In this document: positions 25,073 through 36,500 of the stretch, in pieces
Layout: the number at the start of each line of letters is the position of its first letter
Position numbering within the stretch: position 1 is the stretch's first letter
Origin: Adineta ricciae
Taxonomy: Eukaryota > Rotifera > Eurotatoria > Adinetida > Adinetidae
Direction of reading: 5' to 3'
Length of the DNA: 64,000 nucleotides
Assembly: GCA_905250025.1 (NCBI GenBank)
Contig: CAJNOJ010000022.1
Location: 665,268 to 729,267, forward strand
Notes under the pieces: model-generated
What the model was told of the DNA's origin: nothing
Database searches by the model: none
Seen by the model: the letters and a program-made list of their open reading frames with translations, nothing else
Position numbers and translations under genes: made by a program

Positions 25073-27257
25073 ATATGATTTTCGTTCAGAACAAACAAAA
25101 ATAATTAAGAAACGTTGTTGTTTCAACAATTGAAAATTATTCTAAACATACCGATTGAATTACCTAAAAAGAATATATATATATATATAAATATACATGA
25201 AGAATAATTACAGTTCGATGAACTGAATAAACTTTGAAGGAGAGAGAAAGGAAGAACGAATACGGAAATATTTCTTCCTATAAAATAAATGTAAAATGCG
25301 ATTTGTCATGACAAAACAAGATTGTTTCTCAACGATCATGAAAGCGAAGTGAAGTTTTCCTTCTTAGAACATGTTTTTTCTAAGTAGTCGTCAACATCGA
25401 TGTCGTTATATCGTAGTTGAATTTCAAATTGACGAAACTCGGAAAATCAATTATTTGTCATCTAGTTCGACGTGTTTTCCCTAAGAAAAAGCAATTTCTA
25501 TTTGTCACGTTTGTTCTACGATCACTACAAAAGAGAAAAACAACTAAAAAACTACCAGCTGTCAGTGATCAATCAAATAAATACGCATGTCATTTGACAA
25601 TTTCCGACTAGTTTGCGTAGCGTGTTGCTAAGTTATATGTAACTGAAGAGGAATGTTGCTAAGTTGTGTGACATGATACATTTGTTATGTCTGTCATTGA
25701 GATTAATCTAATGTCAAATGCGGATCTATTATTGTCTTTGTACAAGCTCTGATTTGTGAGAAACGATGAAATGAGTTGTTTCCCTTCGAAATTAAATAAA
25801 TATTGAAGGAAAGACGAACAATATTGATTATCCACTTACGGGAAAAGATGTTTGGAAAGAATATCGGTATGATTTTTGTGTAAGGAAAAGATTAAAATAG
25901 TTGAGCGAATATCTATGGAAGAGAAAATGAGAATTAATTTGGTGTTTTCATCATATAGTTTGAATAATATAAGTCATATTTATGTGATGACTATTCTGAC
26001 AAAAAAAGAAAACGTTCATAGAATATTTATAGCAACACTATTTCCGGATTAGTTTGAGAGAGAGAGAAAGAAGAAAAAAGAGAAAAGAAAATTAATGCTT
26101 TAGCAACTAAAAACGTTTCAAAAAGCGATTATTATTAAATGATTCTCTTCTTTTCATTTCTTTGAATAACAATCGAAAACAATTAGGTTATACTGTAGAA
26201 TTTTTTGAAATATAACAAAGAACAAATCATTGATGTCATTGAATAAAGTCTTTTTGATTGAAAAGATTTCGACAAGAGAAGAAATCCGTTTATCTGAAGG
26301 AAAAGAACGACGTTACCTCACAGTTGATTGAATCCATGAAGGGATCAATAGGAAATGAGGTAGTACGTTTGCAAGCTTACAGATAAGAACAAGATATACA
26401 GAATAAATACAAAAAATAGGCTGTCAACGCATGGCGAGATGAGAAGAAAAACCTTCTGTAGAATGACTAATGAAGAAACCAAAGAAAGAGAATGAAAAAC
26501 TATGTTGAAAACGGACATTTTTGGAAAAATAAAGATGCAGATATATGTTAGTTTGTGTTATACGTAATATTGACGTTTATTTTCTTTTTTGTTTCATTGT
26601 TAGAACAATTCCATGAATTTCTCTGTTGAAAGAGAAAGATCCTGTTCGTTCTTTCAATGCATTCGTCTATATTTTAATGACCCAAGAGAATTCTTATTGA
26701 TCAATGAGTTTGTTAATACTTTCATCGTATCAGAAAATAACAAGTTATGTCAGTTAATGAATTAGGATGTCGGTTGACTTCTAACGAGTCAATTTATAAT
26801 GCGCAAAAAAAGAACTCATTTCGATGAATGTTTCAATGTCCTTTTTTTTCCTCGCAATGTCGATGTACTTTATCCTCGATCTTTAACCATTTCCTCTTTA
26901 ACCTAAGACTGGCACAATTGATCGATAAAAAGTACATCGAAACGATCGATATATATGTGGAAATAATTATAAAGCATCGTTGATATTGCGACATCGTCGT
27001 TCGCATTTCAAATATTTCTTGAACAAAAGAAAATAGAAAGTTTTTCATGACATGGCAGACTAGTTTTCACTGACTACGCTTATGTATGTTTACAGGTGTA
27101 TCGGGTAGTGTTAGTCAAAGAACTGACAGATGAAAGAAAAAAGAGAAATTCATAATTGATGGTAGTTAAATATATACTTTCGTTTTAATCCATTCATTCA
27201 TTCGATCCTACTAGACTTTTATCGAGCGCACAATTTTAGACGAAAAAAGGTACAAAT
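25073..27257. other. Intergenic with AT microsatellite
   Basis: About 2.2 kb between divergent genes. It contains an AT dinucleotide run at 25173-25189 and purine-rich tracts near 26060-26095. A minus-strand frame at 26833-27048 has one hydrophobic segment but no other support. Confidence 0.5.
25173..25189. repeat. (AT)n microsatellite
   Basis: About 8.5 AT units. Confidence 0.9.
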
Positions 27258-27804
27258 ATGCACAAACCCGAAGATATAAAACCGGACATGTTTCACGAAT
27301 TATTTTCACATTTCAAACACTCACACATGTCAACGTCATTTGATTTTCCATATCAAGATTCTAAACCACGCCCTGGCGACGGCGACAAGATGCCATTGAG
27401 ACCTGCAGTAGTTCATGGCGACGCAGCAATATTAATGTAAGACAAAACTATTTTCGTACTTATTGAACTGTTATGAAAAGTTTTTCTGTAAATTCTATAG
27501 ACCACTTATTATCATTATTCCAGTAATCTTTGTTGGTCTGCTATGTTTCACAGCATTCTACATCTATCGGTGTCGAAAACGACGAATGCAACGAAGAGCA
27601 GGTAAACAAAGACAATCCTTTAATAAAGACATATCTTATACTTTGAATTTATCAGAAAGCCTCGGTGAAGAAAATAATGATGTATCAACAATGTCCTACA
27701 ACATTCTACACAATTCAGCAGAAAAAGAAGAACTACCTCCACCATATATGGTCATTTCCGAAACAAAAGTAGATCTCCCAGCAATCATACAAGATACGAA
27801 ATAG
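27258..27804 (+). CDS. Small single-pass membrane protein with PPPY motif (cluster member B)
   Basis: Exons 27258-27436, 27501-27601 and 27656-27804 give 142 aa. The 60-residue N-terminal part has no signal peptide, then comes a helix (PLIIIIPVIFVGLLCFTAFY) followed by RCRKRRMQRR as a stop-transfer, and a tail with LPPPY. The segment 27602-27655 is 54 nt, starts GTAAAC, ends TTTATCAG and contains no stop, so retaining it would add 18 residues. I treat it as an intron because paralogue A has a phase-1 intron at the same place. The TM exon is 101 nt, phase 2/1, identical in design to gene A. WW-domain (NEDD4-type) binding is inferred from PPPY. Confidence 0.7.
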
Positions 27805-28509
27805 TACGAAGAACTTGCAAGGGTAAGACATCAAAATCGAATCGATGTCTAACCCAGCAACATGTAGTTCACATCAGACCAATCCAGTTCCATGGAAAAA
27901 CATCTGAACAGCAAGAAAATGCTTTTTTTGATAATCTTCTTATATTTATTGTACAAAAAATAAACTTTTTATGTTCTGCGATAGAGAACACTATTCTCCC
28001 TTGTTGTGTAAACATTGGTTCGCTCCTTGACAAATGTTTTCGACTTCGATGTCCCTATAACAAATAATGTATCCGTTTGAAATAGTAAGCAACGTTCTTT
28101 CGTGCCACTTTACGTGCATGCACTATAACTACAAAAAAACTCCATTTCATTTACTTTGTTGAATTCATTTTAAACCAATCTTAATAAAAAAAATATTTCC
28201 TGAGTTTTCTTCCTCTTGTCACCGACGTGAAAATGTTAAAATAATGAATTCTTCTGTTTATATTCCTTTTTTAGTTTCTAAAGACATCGAATATATGAGG
28301 GAAAAAAAAAGAGAGGAAAAAAAAACTTAAGTATTAAAAACGAGAGAACTCAATCGTTTGCCAGCGTACTTTTCTTTTCCGTCACTTAAAAGTACAATCA
28401 TGAAAACGTGCATGAAATAGAAGACAAAAAAAAAACAAACGAGTTTTATTATTTTTTCCTTGATAATTTCAAAGCAATAATTACCTTGAAGTCGTTCTTA
28501 AGATCTCAA
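27805..28509. other. Intergenic, PPxY genes B to C
   Basis: About 700 bp. AATAAA near 27959 could end gene B. A-rich tracts around 28300-28330. No gene seen. Confidence 0.55.
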
Positions 28510-29303
28510 ATGTTACCAATGAACAATCATATCGGTTCATCTCTGTATATTCTACTGATCCAACAGATTTTTCATGTAAAAACTTTTGGTTTATCTCGAA
28601 TTTTTCACTTAATCAATTTCTTTTCAATAGATTCAAACAGCCGATATGTGCTATTGGCGAAATCAATCGGCGATTGTGATGATCAAGTGTGTTCTAAGAC
28701 CAACTCGCGAATGAATATTTTCGTTTTTCCTTTCAAAGTTGTGATGATTCTTGTTGTATGGGTATTGCTTCATCTCCTGAATCAGCATGTTGTTCCAGCA
28801 CATCGTGGAGTACATTGTAAATTAAGGAAACCTTTTGATCTCGGTGAAAAACTAATAAACATGTTTTTTTTTCAGAGCAATACCAATTCTGATAGTTATT
28901 GGTATTTGTCTGCTTGCAATTTGTTTCGTATATTTTCGACCGTTACTGAAAACTTGTTGTTGTGGATGTCATCTTCCATGCGCGCATCGAAGTCGAAGTA
29001 ATGATGTTTTATTTGTTCGTATGCTGATCCTAATAGTTCATTTGTTTGAAATTAGTTTCTTCAGCCAACTCAACATCGCCACACATGAATCATGTTTATC
29101 ATATAAATAATGATGATCTACCAGATTATGAAACAATTAGCAAAGATTCACAGCGTAAAGAAATTACACCACCGCCTTATAATTTTGTTACGACCCATCC
29201 AACTGATTTCGGTCTCGAATCACGTGTTCCTAGCGCTCCGCCACAATACCGTTCGCGAGCTAACTCAGCTATAGTAAGTCCTATAACACCTGTTCAATCC
29301 TGA
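28510..29303 (+). CDS. Shisa/WBP1-like cysteine-rich single-pass protein with PPxY motifs (cluster member C)
   Basis: Exons 28510-28575, 28631-28686, 28739-28816, 28876-28997 and 29056-29303 join to 189 aa. Features in order: a signal peptide (SSLYILLIQQIF); a short lumenal part with MCYWRNQS and CDDSCCMGI...ACCSS; a helix (AIPILIVIGICLLAICFVYF); a palmitoylation-type cluster CCCGCHLPC; and a tail with DYETI, TPPPY and APPQY. The C / C-CC / CC pattern before the helix plus cytoplasmic PPxY motifs is the hallmark of the Shisa-WBP1-VOPP1 superfamily of transmembrane adaptors, which recruit WW-domain ubiquitin ligases. Intron phases around the TM exon (2 then 1) match genes A and B. A continuous frame through this region in another register is not the gene. 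Confidence 0.72.
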
Positions 29304-32300
29304 TAAATCACAAACTGTTTATACGGAAATTCCATGTTTGGTGCTCGCTTGAAACTGGTTTTTTTTTAAATACAATAAATCGCCTCTGAGAATTTTATTT
29401 TCTACATGAATTTGATGTATCTTCTGTGTTGATTCGACGTATTACTTCTGCATCGGTACTCCTTCTTATGTGGTCAAATATAATATCGATAATCTCGTTA
29501 TTGATAGTGCGGCACATGTGCTCGGTTAAAAAATCAAATGATATGTAAAGCGACGGAAGACGACTTGTATTTCTTCTGGCTATAGTGATACGAAGCACGA
29601 AAACGAGAAAGAATATCAAAGTAACTGTTGATGGAGAACAATTGAAGAGTAGGCAGAGGTGCGAAATCAGAAGAAAAAGGAGGAAGGAGGAGAAGCAAAC
29701 AGCATTAATTCCCAATAGAGGAAGTACACTATATCTTTGATCGACAATAATCAGCTTGTCGCATTTGACACATCCGCCTGGTCAATCGCTCTGATCATCA
29801 TTGATTAGTCTCATGAGTTACTATCAAACGGAACTACGCTAGTGATTTGTTCACTTTTGAAAATATTCAAATGACAAAGTTCAACTTTCGATCCGTTTAC
29901 TTCAATCTGACACCTTCATAGACGCGTGCTTGACGCACCTGACAGTTGTATTCTTTCGCTTCTTTTGATTTTTTTCCTCTACTCAGCAATCTTAAGTATT
30001 ACTTTTCTAATGCTTCTAGTAGTAAAGTCAACATTGAACTCATCAATGTACTTTCTTCTTTGATGTGACCGATTCTTTGTATTTCGATTGATCATATTGA
30101 ACGAAAGACATTGAATACATATCGACATGAAACGTACCATAAGACACATTTGAATCGATCGATAGAACAACAACTAATCAAATTGAAGTGCTATAAAAAT
30201 CTTCGACATTATTCATAGAACGGAAATGAAGTTTGTTGTTCTATCATTTATCAATGCAAAAACATCATCGTGTCTGTTTATCCTTGCTAATGATAAACTT
30301 GTAAACAATGTATATACGTGCGCATGGCTTATTTCATACAGACACATCGACGCCTATGACATGCTGTTTACAAGAGAAGAAAAACGAAAATAGATAATGA
30401 TAATAGGGGAGGAGATGATGATATTTATTCGTCGCGACAATTTATGAGCACCTGCAGTCGGCGCCGATCGATATGACTGGCGCCAATATGCAATTACAAC
30501 CGATTCTCTTTGTATATATCAAAAATATACACAGTCGCCAATTGTTATTTTACTTTGATTTCAAATGAAGTAGTCAATTTTCTCTATTCCTATTTGCTAA
30601 TGAATACACACAACTTCGATCAGTCCCTATTGGATACAGTGTCTAGTCATCATCTAATCGGCATCTCTTTGAAATCATATACAAATACATGCATTGAAAA
30701 GAGAATAAGTTGAACGTGTGGCAGTTTGCAAACATTGACAGGTATATAAAATGAATGCGGAAAAATATCAAATGAAAGAAATAGGGTCAATTGAGACACG
30801 AAATTCGAATGAATGACTGACGATAAGATCATCTGTCTGGATTGATCTCTTTTAGTAAAAGAGAACAAAGCCAAAGAGAAAATAAAAAGAAGGTGAGAGT
30901 CTTTTCATTGAATAGCTCATTGTTTTACACTATCCAATCTATTCATAAGCATTCATGCATATGTGTACCGTATTGTTTGTTATTCATCCATTCATTGACT
31001 AAACGCTAGACAATTGAATCGAGATACCGTGCTTTCGAGAAAGAAAAACAACAGGAAGTGAGAGAATTCAAGATGAAATTGAATCAATTACTCCGCCTAT
31101 CAACATGATCGATTGCCATTTCACGTGTCTAACATATTCGTGTGAATTAACATAGGAAAGGTAGAGAAAATAGTTAATCCTTTTCTCAGCTCATTCGATA
31201 ATTAATTCAATTTGCTAGAAAAATGATCGATGATATGAGACATCGATTTCACTAGCGTGTACAAGATATATTTACTTTTCACTCATTCAATTTTAATGCC
31301 AAAGCAATTAAACTAGGAAAAAAATGATGAGAACAATAAGTGTCATAGACACGTGTCTTCACTTCAATGATTTCATTGATCACTTGCACCTGCATTAAAA
31401 CAGAAGGAAAGAGATAAAATCAACAACAATTGAATTCTTCTCCAAAGGAAAACAACACACTACTGACAAGACGATAGGCATGAATAAATGACTGAAAACA
31501 TCACTTTGATATTTGATCGAAGAACATTAGCTAGCTTTTTAACGCAGCATGATTCTATCTAATGTATGTGTATAGTAACCTGATGTATAAACATTTCCAA
31601 GATCAAACATATCGATTGTATATTCTTTTCTTTTCTTTTTTTGATTATTGAAAATTTAATGGAACATTTTTTTTAGTACCATCATCAATCCATCAATTGA
31701 TTCTTGATTAACATTCCATTTGATTCACTTCATTCACATATGTTCCTCCCTTGACACATACTTTATCTATTCTACTTAACAGTCAATTATCTTTTCGTCA
31801 GCATTCTCAGATAACATAGCTAAATGTTTTGTTTCACTTTGTAAACACTAAAGGGATTACTGGTTTCTATTCAATGATTCTATTTGATACCATTCTCTAT
31901 TGTTGACTGAATGATTCTATTCATCATCGTTGAATAATGATGATGTAAGAGTATTGTTTTGCGATACCACTTCTGATAACAATATGAACACAAGAGTACA
32001 CACTTGTATGTGACATGAACAAGAAATCATCGTATTCACACGTCTATGTCAATTTCACAGACATGGAAAAATGGTAGTAATACACGTATGAGAATGGAAT
32101 GATGTCATCGATGGACACTTGAAAGATCAAATACGTGAAAAATAGTCTTGGTGGAAGTTTCTTTTCCGGAAGAAAGGATTCGAATCGCTATAGTAACATG
32201 ACTTAGACTGGGATTAATCAGATTGATTGATTGGCTTTGTTCATTTACGAATCCTTATGACTCTCTCTAGTCAAGGAGCGAGAAGGGAGAAAAGACGCAC

Positions 32301-32839
32301 ATATTCACAGATGGGGGGCGACATCAGACTAGTAAGCAAGAGGGAGTAAGTAGCGGTCAAGTTGAAGTGACGCCAGTGAATAATTATAAGGAAAAAGGAG
32401 GAGAAAGAAGGGAAAGGAAAGGAAAGCAAAAGGTATTATTAAAGTAGCTTTCCTGTTGCCAGACGACGCGTGCGTCCGAAAAGTTGACCTCAAGGAAAGT
32501 ATAAGGAAAGGAACGAAAAGTGCTTGGTAACCGCGAAGCTGAAGGAGAGGCGACCTCTCTCCGTCTTCTTATGTTCAATATCCGATCATATCAAGAGAAA
32601 GAGAACGTAAGAGAGAAACACACATACGAATAGAAAAGGAAAGAGAACACAATTATAGATTGTTTCTCTCGTCGTCGACAAACATAAATTAGAGAGTAGT
32701 GACCCTCAATCAGTCATTCTATCAAAAACACGATTGCTTATCGGACACTTTTCCTCTTCCTTATCGTTCGTTCACGAGCGACACATTCACATTTCGATAC
32801 ATTGCACCATCTACACGTGTGAGGCCGCTACTCTACCTG
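29304..32839. other. Gene-poor interval
   Basis: About 3.5 kb with AATAAA at 29376 for gene C. Two GGCGCC hexamers lie 13 bp apart at about 30455-30480, followed by an AT-rich box. A purine-rich tract with GGAAAG repeats runs 32390-32430. Apart from the doubtful minus-strand frame at 29395-29715, no gene is supported; the right-hand end probably contains the promoter and 5' UTR of the BH3-like gene. Confidence 0.5.
29395..29715 (-). CDS. Hypothetical protein with hydrophobic N-terminus
   Basis: An uninterrupted 106-aa frame with two adjacent hydrophobic stretches (FSSFLLFLLISHLCLLF and TVTLIFFLVFVLRITI), then a polar tail. An A/T-rich hexamer, AATAAA on the minus strand, overlaps the region just after the stop. 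No domain or homologue recognised, and it could be a chance frame opposite the 3' flank of gene C. Confidence 0.25.
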   Translation of the reverse strand: MGINAVCFSSFLLFLLISHLCLLFNCSPSTVTLIFFLVFVLRITIARRNTSRLPSLYISFDFLTEHMCRTINNEIIDIIFDHIRRSTDAEVIRRINTEDTSNSCRK

Positions 32840-33347
32840 ATGGCTAATACAATCATTCTTCCTTACACTATCATTACAAGTCCTCATACGTCCAAGCGAC
32901 GACACTGGCGTCGTTATACGACCACCACAACTGCCTATTCTCATCAAAAGCAGCAATCCTCATTGACACATTTTGTACATAATTCCACATCTCATCTACC
33001 TGATATTGTCAATGATTGTCAAAATCGACAAGAGAATTTAAATCATACCAATGAAGAAATCAAATTAACCTGCAAACAAATTGCACATTCCTTGCGACTT
33101 GTCGCTGATCAAGTTGATCATAAATATTGTCAAGTAAGTGTGAAATACTTCTTCTTTATCTCCATTGATCTATTTATATTGTTTGTCTTTTCTCGTTTAG
33201 GATGCCGATTTTAATCGAAATCTTAATTACTTATCCGTACGCTTCATATTCCATCCAGCACACATGCGAACCATTCTTTATACATTATGGACGCGATCAT
33301 TTCTACCATTGATCCTACTGGTTTTCAACACAAAAACATTCTTTTAA
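32840..33347 (+). CDS. Candidate BH3-only apoptosis regulator
   Basis: Exons 32840-33133 and 33201-33347 (intron GTAAGT...CGTTTAG) give 146 aa. Residues about 80-97 read CKQIAHSLRLVADQVDHKY, which lines up with the BIM-type BH3 helix pattern: hydrophobic residues at the canonical spacings, the invariant Leu, a small residue and the invariant Asp (L-R-x-x-A-D). The rest lacks BH1/BH2 signatures. The C-terminal 35 residues contain a hydrophobic stretch (TRSFLPLILLVF) that could insert in the outer mitochondrial membrane, as in BIM. The N-terminal half is basic and Thr/Ser/Gln-rich. BH3-only proteins bind groove-containing BCL-2 proteins to promote apoptosis; that role here is inference from one short motif plus architecture. 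An upstream in-frame stop at 32690 supports the ATG used. Confidence 0.5.
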
Positions 33348-33696
33348 GTCGAACAACAACAATTACGATAATGATTGCAATATGGTTTTAGTCATTCTGT
33401 GCGCACCCGTGTGTGTTGCTGATTTTATCGACATGATATATAAAAGATATACTTTTCATGCTTGCGAAACACTTATTTGTTTGTTGTTCGAAGAACAGTG
33501 TGTGCTGTATGTTTGTATTAGTTTGAATAACAAAATATCCGAGAAGAATACATGTGAAATAAACAACTAATTATGAAAAATTCGTCTTTTGCTGCATTGA
33601 TAACGGATGAATATCAACAACATTGAAATGACTATTCTTGACATGTATATTTTGTAAATAACAATCATTTGATAGATTTATATTTCTTTCAATATA
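33348..33696. other. Intergenic, convergent
   Basis: About 350 bp between the BH3-like gene and the tail-anchored gene. Nothing recognised. Confidence 0.6.
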
Positions 33697-34750
33697 TCAC
33701 ATGAGTAAATAAGTACAGAATACACTAACACCGAAGACAGCTAGCTGCGCAAGTCGTTTCAATTTACGTTTTCTTCTCTGAGAATGATCGTTCGCTTGTG
33801 CTAGAGTACTCTCCGAACCTGAAATACGATCATTTTCATTAGATAGAATCTTCGATGGATTACGTTTTGATAAGTTTTGTTTTGTTGTTAGTTGAATGTT
33901 GAAATTGACCGCATGTAAAACCACTGGATGAGCCGATGATATGAAAGGAGGGGAATATTGAGTTTGTGACGGTGATAACAGACAATTCGTTGGTACAGTT
34001 TTTAATTGATCTTCAAAAGCGCTGAAAATGATGTCAACAATAGGCTGAACCATTTTCACAGCTACTTCCATTGTTGGAGACGATGTGATCTCAGGTGAAT
34101 CTAGTTGATTGATATCAATAGTATCACTGTCCATAGATAAAGGATCCTGTGTGATGATTGAATTATTAGTAGAGGGTCGTGCTTGTTTCGTAAGATTTGA
34201 ATCATCTAAAGGTACAAGATAATTCATATCATTCGACAATCGATCTAAAACTGAACGAACGTATGAGTTGTAGTGTACTAGAACTTCTTTCATCGTTTGG
34301 AATAGCTAACAAATCAGATGTTTTCGTTGGTGACGAATGACACAAGCGACTATCCCAGGAGGGTGTTTGCCCGTTTCTTTTTCTTTTGTCGACATTCAAT
34401 GTTGTCACCTGATTATTATTCAAATCGGTTACTGATTGCATTGATGTATTCGATATTGACGAACAATAAAAAACACTTTCAGTGACGCAACTTTCGTGCT
34501 GTCTTGCATTCGTATCTGGTAGAACCGAGTAACGATTATGATTCAGTTTCATTGGATAGGTATAGATTGTTGATTTGTGGAGGGTTGCACTTGAATCTTC
34601 ATTATCTGGAGATCCAGTAGGTATCTGTTTACGTTTGAGTTGTATTCGTGGTTGTTTCCATGAGCGAAGACGTTTACGATATGTATCATCGGAATTTGTA
34701 ATGTTTTGTTCTGAAGGAGGACGGTCTTTCGCATTGGATTTCCGTCCCAT
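33697..34750 (-). CDS. Unrecognised protein with C-terminal membrane anchor
   Basis: Exons 34750-34409 and 34305-33697 join in phase (GTGACA...TTGTTAG) to 316 aa; the donor is the least certain part. The protein is polar, Ser/Thr/Asn-rich and probably disordered. It has basic patches near the N-terminus (KRLRSWKQPRIQLKRK) and a final basic-then-hydrophobic tail, RRKRKLKRLAQLAVFGVSV, ending CTYLLM. That ending is typical of tail-anchored ER or mitochondrial proteins. A central helix-prone stretch (VAVKMVQPIVDIIFSAFEDQL) may be a binding segment. No family recognised. It is convergent with the BH3-like gene. Confidence 0.55.
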
Positions 34751-34935
34751 TAAAATGCTTCGCTTTTATCAAAATATGAATTTTAAGGAGGAAAAAATAA
34801 TAAGTACAATATAGATAAGATGGCGGGAGAATAGCATCTAATCGTTATGCAAATCAGTTATTTGACAAAAGAGAACTATCAAAAAACTTTTATTATCGAA
34901 TAAAAAAATTTGAGTGTGCAATAAAAAAAAGTACT

Positions 34936-36014
34936 CTAATGTGAGACCATACTTCGTTCGATTCCTTCACTTTGCCAATGGCGTGCATGTTCAAAACCGT
35001 TCTGGCATAGTTGATAATCCTCCATAGCTTGGCGAATTTCTAGGAGACAAAAATCAAAAGATAAGTTTCTTCTCAATGAACAAAATAGTAGGATGATTAC
35101 ATACCTTCCGGGGTATTCATTACGAATGGACCGCGTTGAACGACAGGTTCATTTATCGGTTGTCCAGCGATGAGAACAAATCGACAATCAGCAGTGCTGC
35201 TGGTATTTCGAAAGTCAAGTCCATCGCCATTTGCTGAGAGAATAAGTACATGATGAGCATCAGCATGCGTCTTTTTCGAGCCGAATTCAGCTTCGCCGGT
35301 AAGGATATACACAAATGCATTCCATCCACTTGGAATGGCTTGAGTAAACGAAGATGAATTTGGTTTAAGTGTAAAGTCAAGATACATTGTTGGTGTACGA
35401 GTATACACAGGAGATTTGACTGACATAGATTCACCGGCACTAAATTAGACAACAGAATGAAAAGCTTTTCTTCTTGTTTCTATATGATTAAGAATACATA
35501 CATAATCTTTACTTGTACTGTGCCATCCGATGTTGCTGTACGAGGAATGTCTTTATCTAACAGTTCTTGATAGTTAGGTTCAACCATTTTATATTTTTTA
35601 CTAAGATTCACCCAAAGTTGAAGACCATGGCATTCGCCACAGTTGGCGCCTGGCATTTCACAATGAACAATACCACGGCCAGCAGTCATCCATTGAAGAT
35701 CACCTGGATTGATAACACCTCGTCGTCCTGTGAAATCTTCATGTTCTGTACTTCCTTTCATCATATAGGTGACAGTTTCGAATCCTCGATGTGGATGATC
35801 AGGAAAGCCAGCGGGTGCAGAAAGACGAAACTCGTCAAGCATCAGAAATGGATCGAAATTTCGCACCTGAAACATTAGTAATAGATATTTGTCTCGAAAA
35901 GGAGCACAATAATTCTACACATACTTGTGAAGTTCCAATAGAACGTCGTACTCGTGCACCAACACCTTCGCTTTGTTCAATACTAAGAATCTTCTTTTCG
36001 ACGTATCGTGTCAT
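34936..36014 (-). CDS. PIR: Pirin
   Basis: Pirin is an iron-binding bicupin protein, a nuclear redox cofactor for NF-kB/Bcl3 and in some species a quercetinase. Exons 36014-35925, 35866-35502, 35439-35105 and 35039-34936 give 297 aa (human 290). N-terminal EQSEGVGARVRRSIG, FDPFLMLDEF, FPDHPHRGFETV and PGDLQWMTAGRGIVHCEMPG carry the His-x-His and His/Glu iron ligands (HPH, HCE). The C-terminal cupin shows VYTRTPTMYLDF, FVLIAGQPINEPVVQRGPF and FVMNTPEGM. All key residues are intact. Confidence 0.96.
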
Positions 36015-36500
36015 TCTTGTTCGTATTTTGTTTGTTTGAGTTATGGATGAACGTAGAATTTTGAGCAGTATTTATATGAAAGACTTACATTCATGCTAGC
36101 GTGTGTATGACGCAGCAGAATGTTGCATGAGTCATATACTGAAGTTGACAGTGCAAATGTTTGACTCATATATTATTCAATGACCATCTGAGTCAATAGA
36201 TGACTCTCTCATCGAAAACCGTTCTATACGTACGGAAAACTCTGAAATATCGTTATTCGCATTTCATGTTGCCAACAAAATCATGAACTACCTAGTTCAA
36301 GTTCGAATATATATATACATCCAAAGACGTGTTATATCTTCGAAAATAAATGAAGAAAATGACAACTAAAACAGTAGTATATGGTATGTACAGCCAGATG
36401 TAGTTTGGCGTTGATTCGTTCATAGTTGCTTTGTACGTTCTCCTGTACAAATAAAAGTCTTTACTGCATCTAACTATAGCTCCAATATAATAGCATATCT
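36015..36500. other. Divergent promoter region, pirin / INTS2
   Basis: About 490 bp between head-to-head genes. Contains AT-rich segments (36305-36320). No distinct motif called. Confidence 0.55.

Noticed and set aside
28408-29001. 197-codon continuous frame across PPxY gene C
   Set aside because: It only runs open across exons and introns in the wrong register. The spliced model gives a signal peptide, the Shisa-like cysteines, the helix and PPxY.
30510-30874. Short frames on both strands
   Set aside because: No recognisable motif, unremarkable composition and no neighbouring exon with compatible phase.
34950-34965. tRNA B-box-like GTTCGATTCC
   Set aside because: It lies in the last pirin exon in coding frame, with no A box or cloverleaf around it.
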